DNA from: Mesostigma viride
Lineage: Eukaryota; Streptophyta; Mesostigmatophyceae; Mesostigmatales; Mesostigmataceae
Direction: 5' to 3'
Assembly (NCBI GenBank): GCA_009746045.1
Contig: RPFO01000333.1
Location: 1,618,314 to 1,682,313, forward strand
Length of the DNA: 64,000 nucleotides
Position 1 is the first letter of the stretch. Each line of letters begins with the position of its first letter. The notes under the pieces are model-generated. The model worked only from the letters and a program-made list of their open reading frames with translations. It had not been told where the DNA came from and searched no databases. A program made the translations under genes and the position numbers. Positions 54,801-64,000 of the stretch are shown here, piece by piece.

Positions 54801-55086
54801 CAAGCATCAAGTAGCGATCGAGCTCTCGAACGCCGCAAGATTTCAGCCGCTCGTATTTTTGAGTGAAGGCCGCCTTGTCCACGGCATGCTCCAGCAAAAT
54901 GCGCTGCGTCTGCATAACAGACACCTTCGTCATGTCGTAGGTTGATATCATGCGCTCGAGCATTTGTACTGCAGCCGTCAAAACATTGCTTCCCGGATCG
55001 TAGCCAAGGTCTCGACCGCATGCTTCTCCTAGGCACCGAGACAACTTCTGAACTAGTTCTAATAACCGCTCCTGAGTAGTGCCCAT
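51871..55086 (-). CDS. GCP2: Gamma-tubulin complex component 2 (Spc97 family)
   Basis: An uninterrupted 1,071-residue frame, about 170 longer than human GCP2. The N-terminus has the GCP2 segment FTQKYERLKSCGVRELDRYL. A Ser/Ala/Gly-rich linker spans about residues 120-335. The GRIP1 domain starts near 344 (YPPAVQELIIIDDILF) and includes PYFSILERWVYTGVVDDPYG, EDYNAEYWQSRY and ILTTGKYLNAIRECG, all diagnostic of GCP2. GRIP2 runs from about 655 to 1,000, with an inserted Gly/Pro/Ser loop at about 760-815, then VSLVLSRKALAKYQLIFRYL and FLDRCLKECM. The protein forms the lateral spokes of the gamma-tubulin complex at microtubule-organising centres. Met1 is the first ATG in frame and fits the family N-terminus. 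No intron interrupts it, unlike the OGT and GT29 genes here. Confidence 0.97.
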   Translation of the reverse strand: MGTTQERLLELVQKLSRCLGEACGRDLGYDPGSNVLTAAVQMLERMISTYDMTKVSVMQTQRILLEHAVDKAAFTQKYERLKSCGVRELDRYLMLVARIVQDPDLVAILSDNSLGVATPISARKPSRQELVTEKPEDSSIRQRLASSSTSEQATERSSPGGRRPSAAPVPRAGGQGAGMSRFGGEADSEWRALEGGPAGSRASDFVRDGSTSEAAETSNRNAGDAGNSATSAAEWVPNSAFTSAAGGADSALVVGLSPRLAKLGLDDLSYVSSPGGQCASPKAGPWGRHLVEGVSYPVVPAWNKQRPYLTGDSIFLSGGKAAPAATAKGAGAGKQPELRRIGTYPPAVQELIIIDDILFTMMGIEGKYIKASRRIEPGVVAGAGGKNKPGGTTLPMVRFDVDDTLNTSLREMAARLLPLCSYQLQVARFVETRSRFEHGLVSQALAAALGSLLADFGILVTQLEHQFRLGKLSLQGLWFYCQPALGAMKLLAGTCAKASARRLTGASLLNLLNKEATGMGGDTSARDLLHRLLAAACAPYFSILERWVYTGVVDDPYGEFMIEERRELAKESLTEDYNAEYWQSRYALGRREVPVFLRGSAEGILTTGKYLNAIRECGSAVEYPYARQAPILFNPWDRGYLARVDDAFRFASGELLRRLFHDAALMPRLRSLKHYFLADQGDLLVLFMDMAGPELAKPAAEISLTKLQSLLELSFRTSTACQDAYHEEFTCSLERAPLITQLLSIININDDVTDLTSGISMDAGGGGPPMTPVTPKTAWGADAATPPFPLSPLTVAGDGSARRGSLAPRGHAARRMTGLETFTLDYNAKWPVSLVLSRKALAKYQLIFRYLLHCKHVERQLSDTWHLHQRMRCLGVAAAAFLPAFCLCQRMLHFLLNFEHYMTFEVLEPNWHVMDEKMRASVTVDEVISRHDDFLDRCLKECMLFWPKILRRLERIKFTCLLFCSATREALGPLEPADAYSDDITAVQHAGGAPLSGAEATRARRRRRERERQQAARVLENSAFLTSVKKLERSFNQQLQELVAVLNTSTHREPHLAHLAHRLSGVGQGLI

Positions 55087-57050
55087 ATTGTATCCGAGGA
55101 CTCAATACCCTTTCTCGCAAACTGTGTCCCTTCTAATCCGCACTTCAAATCCCGCCGCGCCTGCCACTGACTCGTAGACAGCGAAGATTACGCTGCACAT
55201 CCTCTGAGAGAGAAATCATTTGACCTGGTATCGGATATCATCAATCCTTGCGGGAATAGCATTCCCGTAATCCTCTACTAGCTCGCGCTGGGCGTGGGGA
55301 CATGCACGGGCCGGGAAATGCGACGAGAGCGCCCGAGCATTCGCAATTCAAAATAATGCCATTCCAAACCGGCAACCCGGCCACCAGGCCAACAGCATGC
55401 ATGGGGCAGTCGGCAGCAGAAAGCAGTCACCTTTCCTGTCTCCACACTCCACAGTAAGTACATAGGTAGGTACTCGAGCGACCGTTTATAAACAGGTAAG
55501 ACCGCTTAATTAAGAGAAGTCAAGACGGACCAGATCACCAGTGACTTGACCAGACATGTAATAATTATAAATCGCGACTGTACCTAATTATAAATAATCA
55601 TCAGTGTTCACCTCACCCGCTATCTCCTAATAATGGTCAATTACACCGCCCACCCCCCACGGCACCAATAATTAATAAAGCAAGACGCAACGTAGCAACT
55701 CGCAGCGTCGCAACCGCCTACTCCTAACCCGTTGACGGTGCGCTGTAACTGGTTGAAAAGCGGGCAACGCCCAAGCTCCAAAACGGGGCTCTGGTAGCAG
55801 TCTGGACCCGGGTACAAATGATTGGGATACAAATGATTGGGATGCGCATTGCAAGGCTCCGAAGGTTTGCATGACGAGGAATATAAAGCGGATGAGCCAC
55901 GCTAAGTTGCAAAAAAAGGAAGTAAGCCCGCGCATGTGACGTTTGGAATTACCAGCTTGTTTATACTAACTGCCTGGAAAATTTCCATGTTTGATAGCAA
56001 AGGGCTTGCCGTCCCTCTGCGGTGGCATGCTGTGGACTTTCTGTGAGGTTGCCAGCATGTAAGGAACGATCCCTCGTATCCTCCGGAGGACTGAATACAC
56101 AATGTCCGTCGTTTCGTGTCGGGCCTTGGCAAAGTGCTCCCGACACCTCCGTGACTGAAGGTCATTTCTGCGCGCATGGCCCAGCGCGTTTGGATAGGTA
56201 CCTTGTGGCTGATGGGCGCCTCATGCTGAATGCGTGAAGGATGAGACCCATGCAAATCATGTTTTCTCAGCGCATGGTTGTCCAGCACGTGTAAGATATG
56301 ATTGCTTACGTAGTCAGGGCATAACAAGCCTTCGAGTGTCAGTTTAAGCAATGCACAGTCACGTAGCACGTGCCGATAGTTTTAGTTGTAAAGTCGTACG
56401 TCCATAGTGAGTATTACTTGCATCCTAGCTTATGAATAGGTGAGAGCCATTCACGCACACTTTATCATGCATATATGAAACGCAGGGGGTGAACCCCAGG
56501 TATGCCCCTGAAAATCCTCAGGCTTCTGGAGAGGCCTTTAAATTCTCCCAATTGATGCGACGCAACTCTAAATGTGTTCCAAGCCTATCTGTGGGCTCTG
56601 GACCATGGCTAGGGCAGCCTTACTACATCCGCCACGTTTTTGCTATGCCGAAGCTCCATCGCACCCACAGTTGCGCCCACACCATGATGCGGAGAGAGCC
56701 CTCTGTGGCCTGCCCACTTAGGGCAGTGAGAGAAGCTAGGGCTAAGGGCGCCCTCCCTCTTTCTCATTGTGTACGGGAGTTGAAAGGTTCCCTGATTGGT
56801 ACCCACGTGACGCAGTCTACGCGATAATTTATGGATCGCAGTCTACCACCTAACTTCAGGTCCTCCCATTTCCACTGATCCGAAAGGGTCAGTGAAGTGG
56901 CTAGTGCTGGTACATAAGCAGTCTTGTCACAATACTCAGTGACAGATACTTGATGTCAAGGCTATGCCAGCTGTCTCGTTGATACCGCATGTTATGTACA
57001 TGCTATATGATGCTGGGCATGCATGGTAATGCTTTGCATGATATCGATCT
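55087..57050. other. Intergenic region upstream of GCP2
   Basis: No supported gene or recognised element. It contains the GCP2 promoter, for which I see no clear motif. Confidence 0.4.
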
Positions 57051-57094
57051 ATGAGACAACCAGATATGATATTTGATGAGACAACCAGATATGA

Positions 57095-57263
57095 TATGTA
57101 TACCGGCCCCTCCGCAGGGCTGCGACCCGCTCAGCCGGGCACGCACCTCCTCACGTGGGCCGGGCCCAGCCAGGCTAGAGGCAACAAGGCCCGCACCTTC
57201 AAAGAGCAGCTCGTAGAGGACATGGGGGGCCTACTAGGCCTCTCCAGTGATTTGGAAAAAAAT
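57095..57263 (+). pseudogene. LINE ORF2 C-terminal fragment (related family)
   Basis: Reads LRPAQPGTHLLTWAGPSQAR, resembling the ORF2 C-terminus of the LINE at 15,665 (RLGQPGRHILTWPGPADIPK). It is diverged, in plus orientation, preceded by two copies of GAGACAACCAGATATGATAT at 57052 and 57077, and abuts the tail of the ORF1-only element at 57,264. Confidence 0.55.
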
Positions 57264-59390
57264 GATTAATTAATTAATTAAACTCGTGCTCGCATTGGGG
57301 AGTCACGGAGCACTGAAGTGCTTTTAATCCCTGTATGTGCACAACAGGAAGAAAGGGCAGAGACCCCCTTTCTCCTTCATGCCAGAGGCATGCCACAGCT
57401 GCAATCGGACACGATAGACGATCCGGCAATAAGACCCATGTTAGCATAACTAGTACAAGGAGCGTGGGCAAGAAATCTGATCATAGCCATCTGGATTTGG
57501 TTGTCTCCTTGATAGCCAGGACGTAGCATGGCTGTACAAGGGCTAAGCTAAGGCTATGGCTGGTTGCGTACCGTGTGTTAGCGGTGCACGGGACTAGCAT
57601 GCAGTTAATTATGGTGGCACAACTAGCTAGGCAAACATTCTAGCTGGGCATGGCTGCCATGGCGGCAGTGACTACCAATGCTTACAAGCTAGGGCTATTC
57701 TAGCCCGCAGGGGGCGTCCACATCTTGTGGCTGATCATCAGGTCCCCGCCCCTCCAGTACACCTAATTGGCTTCTGAGGGTCCTGCTTGTGGCGGAGGTA
57801 AATTCCGGCCACAGGTTGCGTCGCTGAGTGCTGCTGAGCGGGGGTCAGGTCGTCGTCCAGCGTCCAGGTGAGGCCGTGCAACCTCTTGCGACGAGAAAGG
57901 AACCGCTGAGCACTTGTCCTCAGGGGAGGGGAAGGTGAGCAGGACTAGTGGGGGAGCCGCCTTGTCGGGACCGTGAGTGGGGAAGGCGCGGTGCATGGCA
58001 CCTGGGCACGCAGTTCTACCTCATGCCTACCAGGCCCATGAGGGTAAGGAGCTGGGCCTTGAACTCCTCGGCAAGGGCCGGTGGTTGACGTCTCATGCAT
58101 GCACCTAGGCCTGGCTTCTGGGTGAAGCAACGCAACATCACCCGGCAGTCGCGGCGAGTGCGGTCGGTGGCCTCAGAACCGCTGTTGTGCCTGGCAAAGG
58201 TCTTCAAGCTCCTGGAGTTCCGAAGCGATCGATGGCGTCAGTGGTTGAGCTAGGCGGTCGCTGTCCAAAGCAGGTCCCCATAGGAGAGCGGCCGGCGGGA
58301 GGTCGCCAGCATCCTGCCGGGGTGGCTGCTGCGATGCGATGGTGGCCGTCTGCTCCGCTATCTTTGGGACCTGTGCAGTGTCCAGGGCCTCAGTGTGGGC
58401 GGTGATGGCTTCAAGCTTCTTCATGAGCACGCCGCACTTGGGCCCTCCACCTGGTTTAGGCGAGAGACAAGTGCAGCGTGCATCTCAGATGCCTGCGCCA
58501 CGGTGTGCAGCGCCGTGAACTGAGGTTACTGGGAGCTTGTGGACGACCTTGGTTTCCACATTGTCGAGACCCGGGCCTCCACCTTGTTGAGCGTCGTGAA
58601 CATTCATCGAGGTCAGCTTCTCGGGCCAACGGCCTGGTCACGCCGCTCCAGGCTCCTCCAGTACGTACTCAATGCTCGGATACATGTCATCCTTGCAGAG
58701 GGAGGTGCCGAATCAGCTGATTTGGCTGCGCCGGCTCCGCAGGCCGGGCTGGGGGGCGGAGAGCTCAATTAGCGGTGAGGGCGTCTTCAGTGAGCTGGAA
58801 GTAGCTGCAAAGGATGGGGACCTCGACCATGGCTACACTCAGACTGGCCAGGTGAGCCGGAACCTCTCCAGGTACTCGTCGGGCATGCATGGGCCCACCG
58901 GGCCCAAGGAGCTTGCGTTCCTGTGCTAACAACTGGACTATTTCGGTGCATTCTTCCTTCGTCAAGGCCAGCCCGCAGTGAAGGAAAGAAATTAAAGAAG
59001 TCGTGGCTTGGAAGCTAGCGAATGGCTCGGCCATTTGGGATCGTGGCAGGGTTTCTTGGGATCTGGTGAGGCGCTTGGCAATGGGCTAATGCGCTGGCGC
59101 GCGATGGGTTTGCAAGCTCAGCCGGCTGGGGAAGGACGATGGCGAGTGGGTTGGGCTGGGAGCCGGATCGAAATTAAGCTCCTTTTCAAACCTCGCTTTG
59201 CTTTTGGAGTCATCATAGCTGCAATATTGTCACGCGCGTAACTTTTTCAATACTGCGTTTCAGCCGTAACCGATTTTACTGGCGAGTGCGTCTTAAAAAG
59301 GCGCGCATCGAATGCAGGTGATCTGACTGAATTTGGGGCTCAGACGCAAAAGATCTGAGCTCCGCCGTCAGCCATCCCGCCGTCAGCCAT
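57264..59390 (-). mobile_element. ORF1-only LINE derivative, third copy (decayed)
   Basis: Same family as the pair at 47,480-51,341. Read on the minus strand: two ATGGCTGACGGCGG repeats, the GCGTCTGAGCCCCAAATT leader, ORF1, the 3' UTR and the hairpin/tail end (CTCCCCAATGCGAGCACGAG with TTAATTAATTAATTAA). Many small insertions are present. The target-site duplication is unclear. Confidence 0.85.
57698..59216 (-). pseudogene. ORF1 of the third ORF1-only copy
   Basis: Begins MMTPKAKRG. Recognisable pieces include KLEAITAHTEALDTAQVPKI, IASQQPPRQDAGDLPP and PLVLLTFPSPEDK, separated by at least six frameshifts. Many are short insertions of 2-8 bp compared with the copy at 49,597. Confidence 0.8.
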
Positions 59391-59651
59391 TTTCGTCATA
59401 GCTGCAAAACATGATGGACTAGGCCAAGTGGGCTCAGGTCATAGAGGACAACGACCCCCCCCCCTCCAGAGGGAAAGCCGCGTGTTTGCACACGTGGGAA
59501 GCGTGCTAGCTAGACAAGACCCCCTAGGGTCGCGGGCACCATAGATATAGATTTTTCACCTTTTTTTTCACCTTTGCGGCATGCCAAATCAGAATAGATA
59601 TAGGGCTTTTGGTTCCCGCCGCACATTTGAAAGTGCTGTCCTCCGGATTTT
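59391..59651. other. Short region without a recognised feature
   Basis: A C-run near 59,456 and T-runs near 59,560. No gene is seen. Confidence 0.35.
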
Positions 59652-59955
59652 TGCCTTTGCACTGTGCATGTGCAGTTCTTCCAAGGACGTTCAATGGAAT
59701 CATGGCATGGCTAACGTAATGACTGACTAGCTAGACCTTTTCAGTGGTTTTCCATTTGCGGGTATTTCCTTGTAAATGGTGCCGGAAAGCGATCGCAGCA
59801 ATGTTGCTCACCACTAGTGCATGCACTCCCGGCCAGTTACATGTTCGAGCCTATACGCTCGAAACACACGCCCTGACTATCAAGCAAGCTGTTTCGATCC
59901 GGCCCCACCGCCGGTCTAGGCCGGCCATCTAGTCTCTCTACACATAAAGAAAAAT
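59652..59955 (+). repeat. Dispersed repeat, copy 2
   Basis: Direct-orientation partner of 47097-47365, slightly longer through small insertions such as TTCGAGCCTATACGC. Both copies lie within about 300 bp of the 5' end of an ORF1-only element. Confidence 0.75.
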
Positions 59956-60071
59956 TCAATTAAATTATAACATGACTCCGTTGGGAGATCATGTACATAG
60001 CACATATTCCTTGCTGGATGGATGGAGGTGGGCGAAGGCGCGAAATCCCTAGCTAATCTAACTCTAAGCTA
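59949..60071 (-). mobile_element. LINE 3' end fragment
   Basis: TTCAATTAAATTATAACATG, ACTCCGTTGGGAGATCATG and TATTCCTTGCTGGATGGATG match the last 120 bp of the LINE at 15,665. The 5' truncation falls exactly beside the TTAA of the neighbouring inverted-repeat element. Confidence 0.8.
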
Positions 60072-60610
60072 TTAACCCGTGTTTTTTTAATTAGAACGCG
60101 ATATATCGCGTTGTAAGCTTTTTTTAGAACGCGTATAGCACCTAAGCAAAATTTTTTTTCATGGTCATGTATATACTTTCCTGAAAGCCCATAAATCAAA
60201 GGATTTTTTGAGCTACTCAGACCTACAAAATGCTTATTCATTAGAGAGATACACTGGTTTGAATACAGGGGGGTCTGACCATGACCGCGATTTCTTGACC
60301 CTAGGTCACAAGTCATGTGCTTATTCACAAATGGTTCATGAAAAAAATCTGGCTTCTTGCACGAGCTATGGGCAACATATGCAGGCTCTGTGAAACAAAA
60401 CTCAGGCCCATTGGGCCACTGGAGCTATTTTTCATTAGCATCACAATTACAACGCAGTACAACGCAGTGGGAAACATGAGAGCCCTTGACAACATTACGC
60501 AACGACCCGAGCCCCATAAACGGGGCCATAGTCAGTGTGAGATCATACGCCGTATAATACGGTATAATACGGTATAATACGTAATACGCTGGCTTTTAGC
60601 GTATAATTTT

Positions 60611-61419
60611 TCATACGTAATACGTTTTAGCGCATAATGACGTATAATACCGTATAATACCGTATAATGCCGTGTTTTCCGCGTTTTTTTTACGTTTTGC
60701 GCGGCTAGGATGCCAGAACGACAGGGCAACGATTTGAAGCCACAGATTTCGTATCTCTACTAAGTACTGACCCGTCTGAACTTTCACAATTCGACGCGAT
60801 CTTATTTTGACATTGTGGTGCACAGTGCGCGCACCGTGCGGAGGTGGCCATGGCGACGTGCGTTCCGTTAAAATATGGCTAATCCGGCGGGCGACAGGCG
60901 AAAAAATTAAGCCGATGGTTAAAAGTGATGTTCTATTATGATGTTTCATAGCAAGATCTGCACTATTTGCAAATTCGCTGCCTTTGTTGGTACAGATTTG
61001 CACGGGGGTCTCATCCAACGTCAATTTGGCCGCGATGAATAATCTAGCATGTGTGCCTGCGACGGTAGAACTCGACATTCGTGGGTTATTTTGATGCAGC
61101 AAGAGCCGTTTAGTAACGGACACCATGAAAATAACCTAAGCATCTTCGATCTGCGGCCATTTCCTGTCATTTCTAAAATGATTTCGTTCAGGCCTGCGCG
61201 ATCCGCGGTTAATCCATCCATGGCTGGCTGGCTTTTCTTGCGCGCCTGGGTAGGAAATAATGCCGGCCGTGGTACGTTGATTTGCCGCATGTCACCGCCC
61301 AGTCTGTTTGCGCTCTTAATGAACCTGGCATGAAACTTTTTGCGCCGTTTCTGGGTTTTTCTTGCTATTTTGTTCTCCACTTGTTGCAGTTGTGCTATCA
61401 GATTTTCCGCAGCTTTCAA
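60611..61419 (-). pseudogene. Unrecognised basic ORF remnants in the hAT-like element
   Basis: Two overlapping minus-strand frames. 61419-61021 begins MKAAENLIAQLQQVENKIAR and continues Lys/Arg-rich; 61126-60611 includes LTLDETPVQICTNKGSEFAN. They could be one gene split by a frameshift near 61,100. I recognise neither a BED finger nor a dimerisation domain, so the link to a transposase is unproven. Confidence 0.3.
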
Positions 61420-61697
61420 TGGTTTTCCTTACGCTGCGTATGCCATGCTTCCTAAAGCTACCCAGAATTGATCGGGCAGTTATCTGGCTTTGCTACGCTT
61501 CCTGTATGGAGGTTTTCACACGGTAGACATTCTATATTGCGTAGTCAAGGACCCTAGCTGCCTGGGAGCGGCATCACCGTTGCAAGGAGCTGGCGAGCTC
61601 ATAGACGCCTGTCATGCTCTTCAGCCTGCTGGAAAACAAGGTTGTTGTATGGAAGGTGAGAATATGTGAGTTACTTATCACATCCCCACCTGTTTAG

Positions 61698-61775
61698 CCT
61701 CCGTGGTTCCCCAACGGGGACACGAGATTAATTAATATTAATTAATTAATTCAGTTAATTAATTAATTAATTAAT
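61698..61775 (+). repeat. Tail fragment of the ORF1-only family inside the hAT-like element
   Basis: CTCCGTGGTTCCCCAACGGG then GACACGAGATTAATTAATAT and further TTAA units match the family 3' end. The flanking TTAATTAATTAATTAATG suggests an expanded tail. Confidence 0.7.
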
Positions 61776-62291
61776 GCACACCACGAGTCACACACCTGTA
61801 GTCACATGCAGCTCAGTATATTCACATAGCATCGCACCATGCAAACATACTACATGCATTAATTGTATACTACTGTAGTATTTGCGTGCATGCACAGCCA
61901 CATATATATATTAAAATATATAATTACTTGCATCAAAGTGAAGGCACCCAAGTAAACATAACCAATATAAAGCCACACATATACACATACACACAATTAT
62001 GCATGCGCACGTTTACATTCTCAGTATTACATGCAATACATCGATCGTGTCCACAATATCCACCGTATAGAGTATAGCCGAGGGTAGGGCAACCTTGGAT
62101 TATGTCCAAAACAGTGTTAAAAACATGTGGATTGATGGTGGGTGTCTTAAAATGTGTAAAATCAGAGTATTCTGAGTGTGTCCGTACGAAAACGTATAAT
62201 ACCGTATTATACCGTATTATACCGTATTATACATTATACTCCACCGTGACCGTATAACGCGTATAACGTACGATCTCACTCTGGCCATAGT

Positions 62292-63571
62292 GAGCTTGGA
62301 GGGTCAAAACGTTTAAAATAGGTGTTGTATAAGTTATACTGCATCAAACATGCATCAAACATCATGACTGGATGACCTAATATGACTGAATCAGGCAGCC
62401 ATAGCCAAAGCATCATCCACTCTCACAACGTGTTGAGCACATGCCTCGTGGGAATGGAGGTGCTGGGTTTTCATTCCATAACGCGTGCAATACTGAAAGA
62501 AAGAGGCACGTGTAATGCAAGGCTTGGATAGGTTGAGTGATCCATGAGCTTACATGCAGGCAAAGATGACGCTGGAATGCATGCTAGCAAATGGTGGCAA
62601 GATGCTAACAACACATGATTATACACCATGATTATGGGCACCCAGCTGATCTTCTTGCACAATCAACGCAGTATAAACCATCAACATCCAATCCTCACGA
62701 TATATGCACGGCTTGACGACGTATACAGCACCTAAATACTGCACAACTGCAACCTGCTATGGCTGACATGCAAGCAACGTCGAGTAGGATGGCGGTCTTA
62801 GAGAGGCTGGGCAGAGGTCGGTAGAAATAAGTGGAAAACTGGCAGAAACTAGGTAGAAACACGATATACTTACGACTGCAAGCACTATTGAGCCGGTGGC
62901 AGAGGCCATTTCCAGGAAAATACAGCATACCGTAGCAATAGCCACGGTCACGCCTTACGCTATTTGCAGGCACCATCATGCCCGGAGCTACCCAATAAAA
63001 GTCTGCACAAATCTCGGTTTAGCCGAGAGTCCGGGCGTTCGGAATGAATAAACATGTGTTAAGAAGTCGAAACACCATGGAAATACCAAGCATGGTGCCG
63101 CAGCAGACCCGAGTCTTGACGTAATAATATGTATGCCGGTTTCCAGGGTTTCCGCATGAAAGTTGGGTGAGAAACTGGAAAAAACTACGTTTCCTTTGCC
63201 CCAGTACCTCAACAAACTCGTAGAAACCTAATTATCAACCTTTGAACGCATCATCATGGTCGTGCTACCCAACAGCCACTGAAATTCGCGCGAAAACTGG
63301 CGAGATCTACCTGCCGCCATCGCCGTCGTCTTCACCTTCGTCCCGCGAAAATGCCTGATTTCAGTGGTACATTTTTGTTTGCAGCTGTCACAAAAAAAAT
63401 ACCAAAAATACCAGGATTTTTTCTTGAATTCTATGAGATGTTTCTGACCTATCTTGAAAGTTTCAGACCAAAAATCGCATGTTTAATAGGTTTGCCACGT
63501 GTCAGATTACAACGCGATACATCGCGTTCTAACCCTACAACGCGATGTATCGCGTTGTAAAAAAACACGGG
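62292..63571. other. Right arm of the TTAA-flanked element
   Basis: About 1.28 kb with no supported coding region, ending in the two AACGCGATRTATCGCGTT palindromes at about 63511-63528 and 63539-63557. Confidence 0.5.
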
Positions 63572-63575
63572 TTAA

Positions 63576-64000
63576 CCCATGGTCCGCCGACTATGCTATG
63601 CATTTGCATAGCAACCCGCGTCACGTAACTATACCGCGTAAATCCGTGATCTCCGCCGTAAGTGACGTAACGTAAATTGGTCCGACGGTCCAGGGCAGAC
63701 CCAACATGAATGAAAATGTCAACGTCGGGCAGGTAACTGCGCCATAGCCCAGTAAATACCACGTGCATCATAGAGCTGTCACGTGACTTTTGCTAACATT
63801 TTTTACCGTTGAGCGCGCGTATACGAGATATGGCTGTCAACGTGCCATTTTGGTGAAAAGTTTGGGTTCCGCAGCATGAAATGGGTCAGATGATGACCCC
63901 TGAACGATGATGCATTATTTTGGTACGTCAAGAATGATCAGATTCACGGAACTGGGGAAATGCGCAGAGGTAATTACCTCTGTATTGGTCGTCACCATCA
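63576..64000. other. Flank beyond the TTAA-flanked element
   Basis: A perfect 9-bp inverted repeat TGCTATGCA-TT-TGCATAGCA at 63594-63613 is the only structure seen. No gene is recognised. Confidence 0.45.

Larger units (their letters stand above)
60533..62283. mobile_element. hAT-like DNA transposon, nested
   Basis: Ends CAGTGTGAGATCATACG (left) and, on the other strand, CAGAGTGAGATCGTACG (right), 15 of 17 identical. Flanked by a perfect 8-bp duplication GCCATAGT at 60525-60532 and 62284-62291. CAG-starting ends plus an 8-bp duplication fit the hAT superfamily. Subterminal TATAATACGG repeats occur inside both ends (60550-60670 and 62190-62270), as expected for transposase-binding sites. No hAT transposase motif is seen. 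Confidence 0.85.
60076..63571. mobile_element. TTAA-flanked DNA transposon with terminal inverted repeats, non-autonomous
   Basis: The left end CCCGTGTTTTTTTA at 60076 and the right end TAAAAAAACACGGG at 63571 are perfect 14-bp inverted repeats, each bordered by TTAA (60072-60075 and 63572-63575). TTAA duplication with ends starting CCC is the signature of piggyBac-type elements. Just inside both ends lies the palindrome AACGCGATRTATCGCGTT (once left, twice right). No transposase is seen in the arms. Without the nested hAT-like element it would be about 1.74 kb. Confidence 0.78.

Noticed and set aside
55278-57050. Several 60-155-residue ORFs upstream of GCP2
   Set aside because: No recognised motif, no splice-consistent extension and composition like the surrounding non-coding sequence.

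Overview
This is nuclear DNA of a eukaryote with spliceosomal introns. I found GT-AG introns and two probable GC-AG introns, an intronless canonical histone H3 with a 3' stem-loop, non-LTR retrotransposons and DNA transposons. The gene set (GT29 sialyltransferase-like protein, O-GlcNAc transferase, gamma-tubulin complex component) and the histone stem-loop would suit a green alga or another protist, but nothing here fixes the lineage.

Layout. 1-13,100: a minus-strand gene of at least ten exons for a GT29 (sialyltransferase-like) type II Golgi enzyme, whose last exon(s) lie in the ill-resolved stretch below 1,531 or outside the window. Its introns carry long micro- and minisatellites. 13,101-15,650: an intronless histone H3 gene on the plus strand with a TATA box and a 3' stem-loop; two tiny retroposons sit in its 5' flank. 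15,665-20,600: a full-length two-ORF LINE on the minus strand, bounded by an 11-bp target-site duplication (TSD), its ORF2 broken by frameshifts. 20,600-25,700: a retroelement graveyard holding a SINE-like dimer with a 19-bp TSD, stacked LINE 3' ends and chimeric truncated copies. 25,769-42,780: a minus-strand O-GlcNAc transferase gene for which twenty exons join in consistent phase (about six TPRs, then the two-lobed catalytic domain). It stops early beside the retroelement cluster, and its introns also carry very large arrays. 44,076 onward: a divergent plus-strand gene for an unrecognised small helical protein. 46,780-51,540: a SINE-like unit, then one ORF1-only LINE derivative inserted in reverse orientation into another, with a 12-bp TSD. 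51,871-55,086: an intronless GCP2 gene on the minus strand. 57,264-59,390: a third, decayed ORF1-only element. 60,076-63,571: a TTAA-flanked element with terminal inverted repeats, itself containing a 1.75-kb hAT-like element with an exact 8-bp TSD.

The host genes are housekeeping in character (protein glycosylation, chromatin, microtubule nucleation) and show no functional cluster. The notable biology is in the mobile elements. At least three retroposon types appear to share one LINE-type 3' end (a short hairpin followed by an AT-rich repeat tail), and there is a separate family of extremely short (CAA)n-tailed insertions. The other striking feature is how often large arrays lie close to splice sites.

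Most long open frames in the window are artefacts of these arrays and are not listed as genes. All exon boundaries are inferred by eye from splice signals, reading phase and family motifs.
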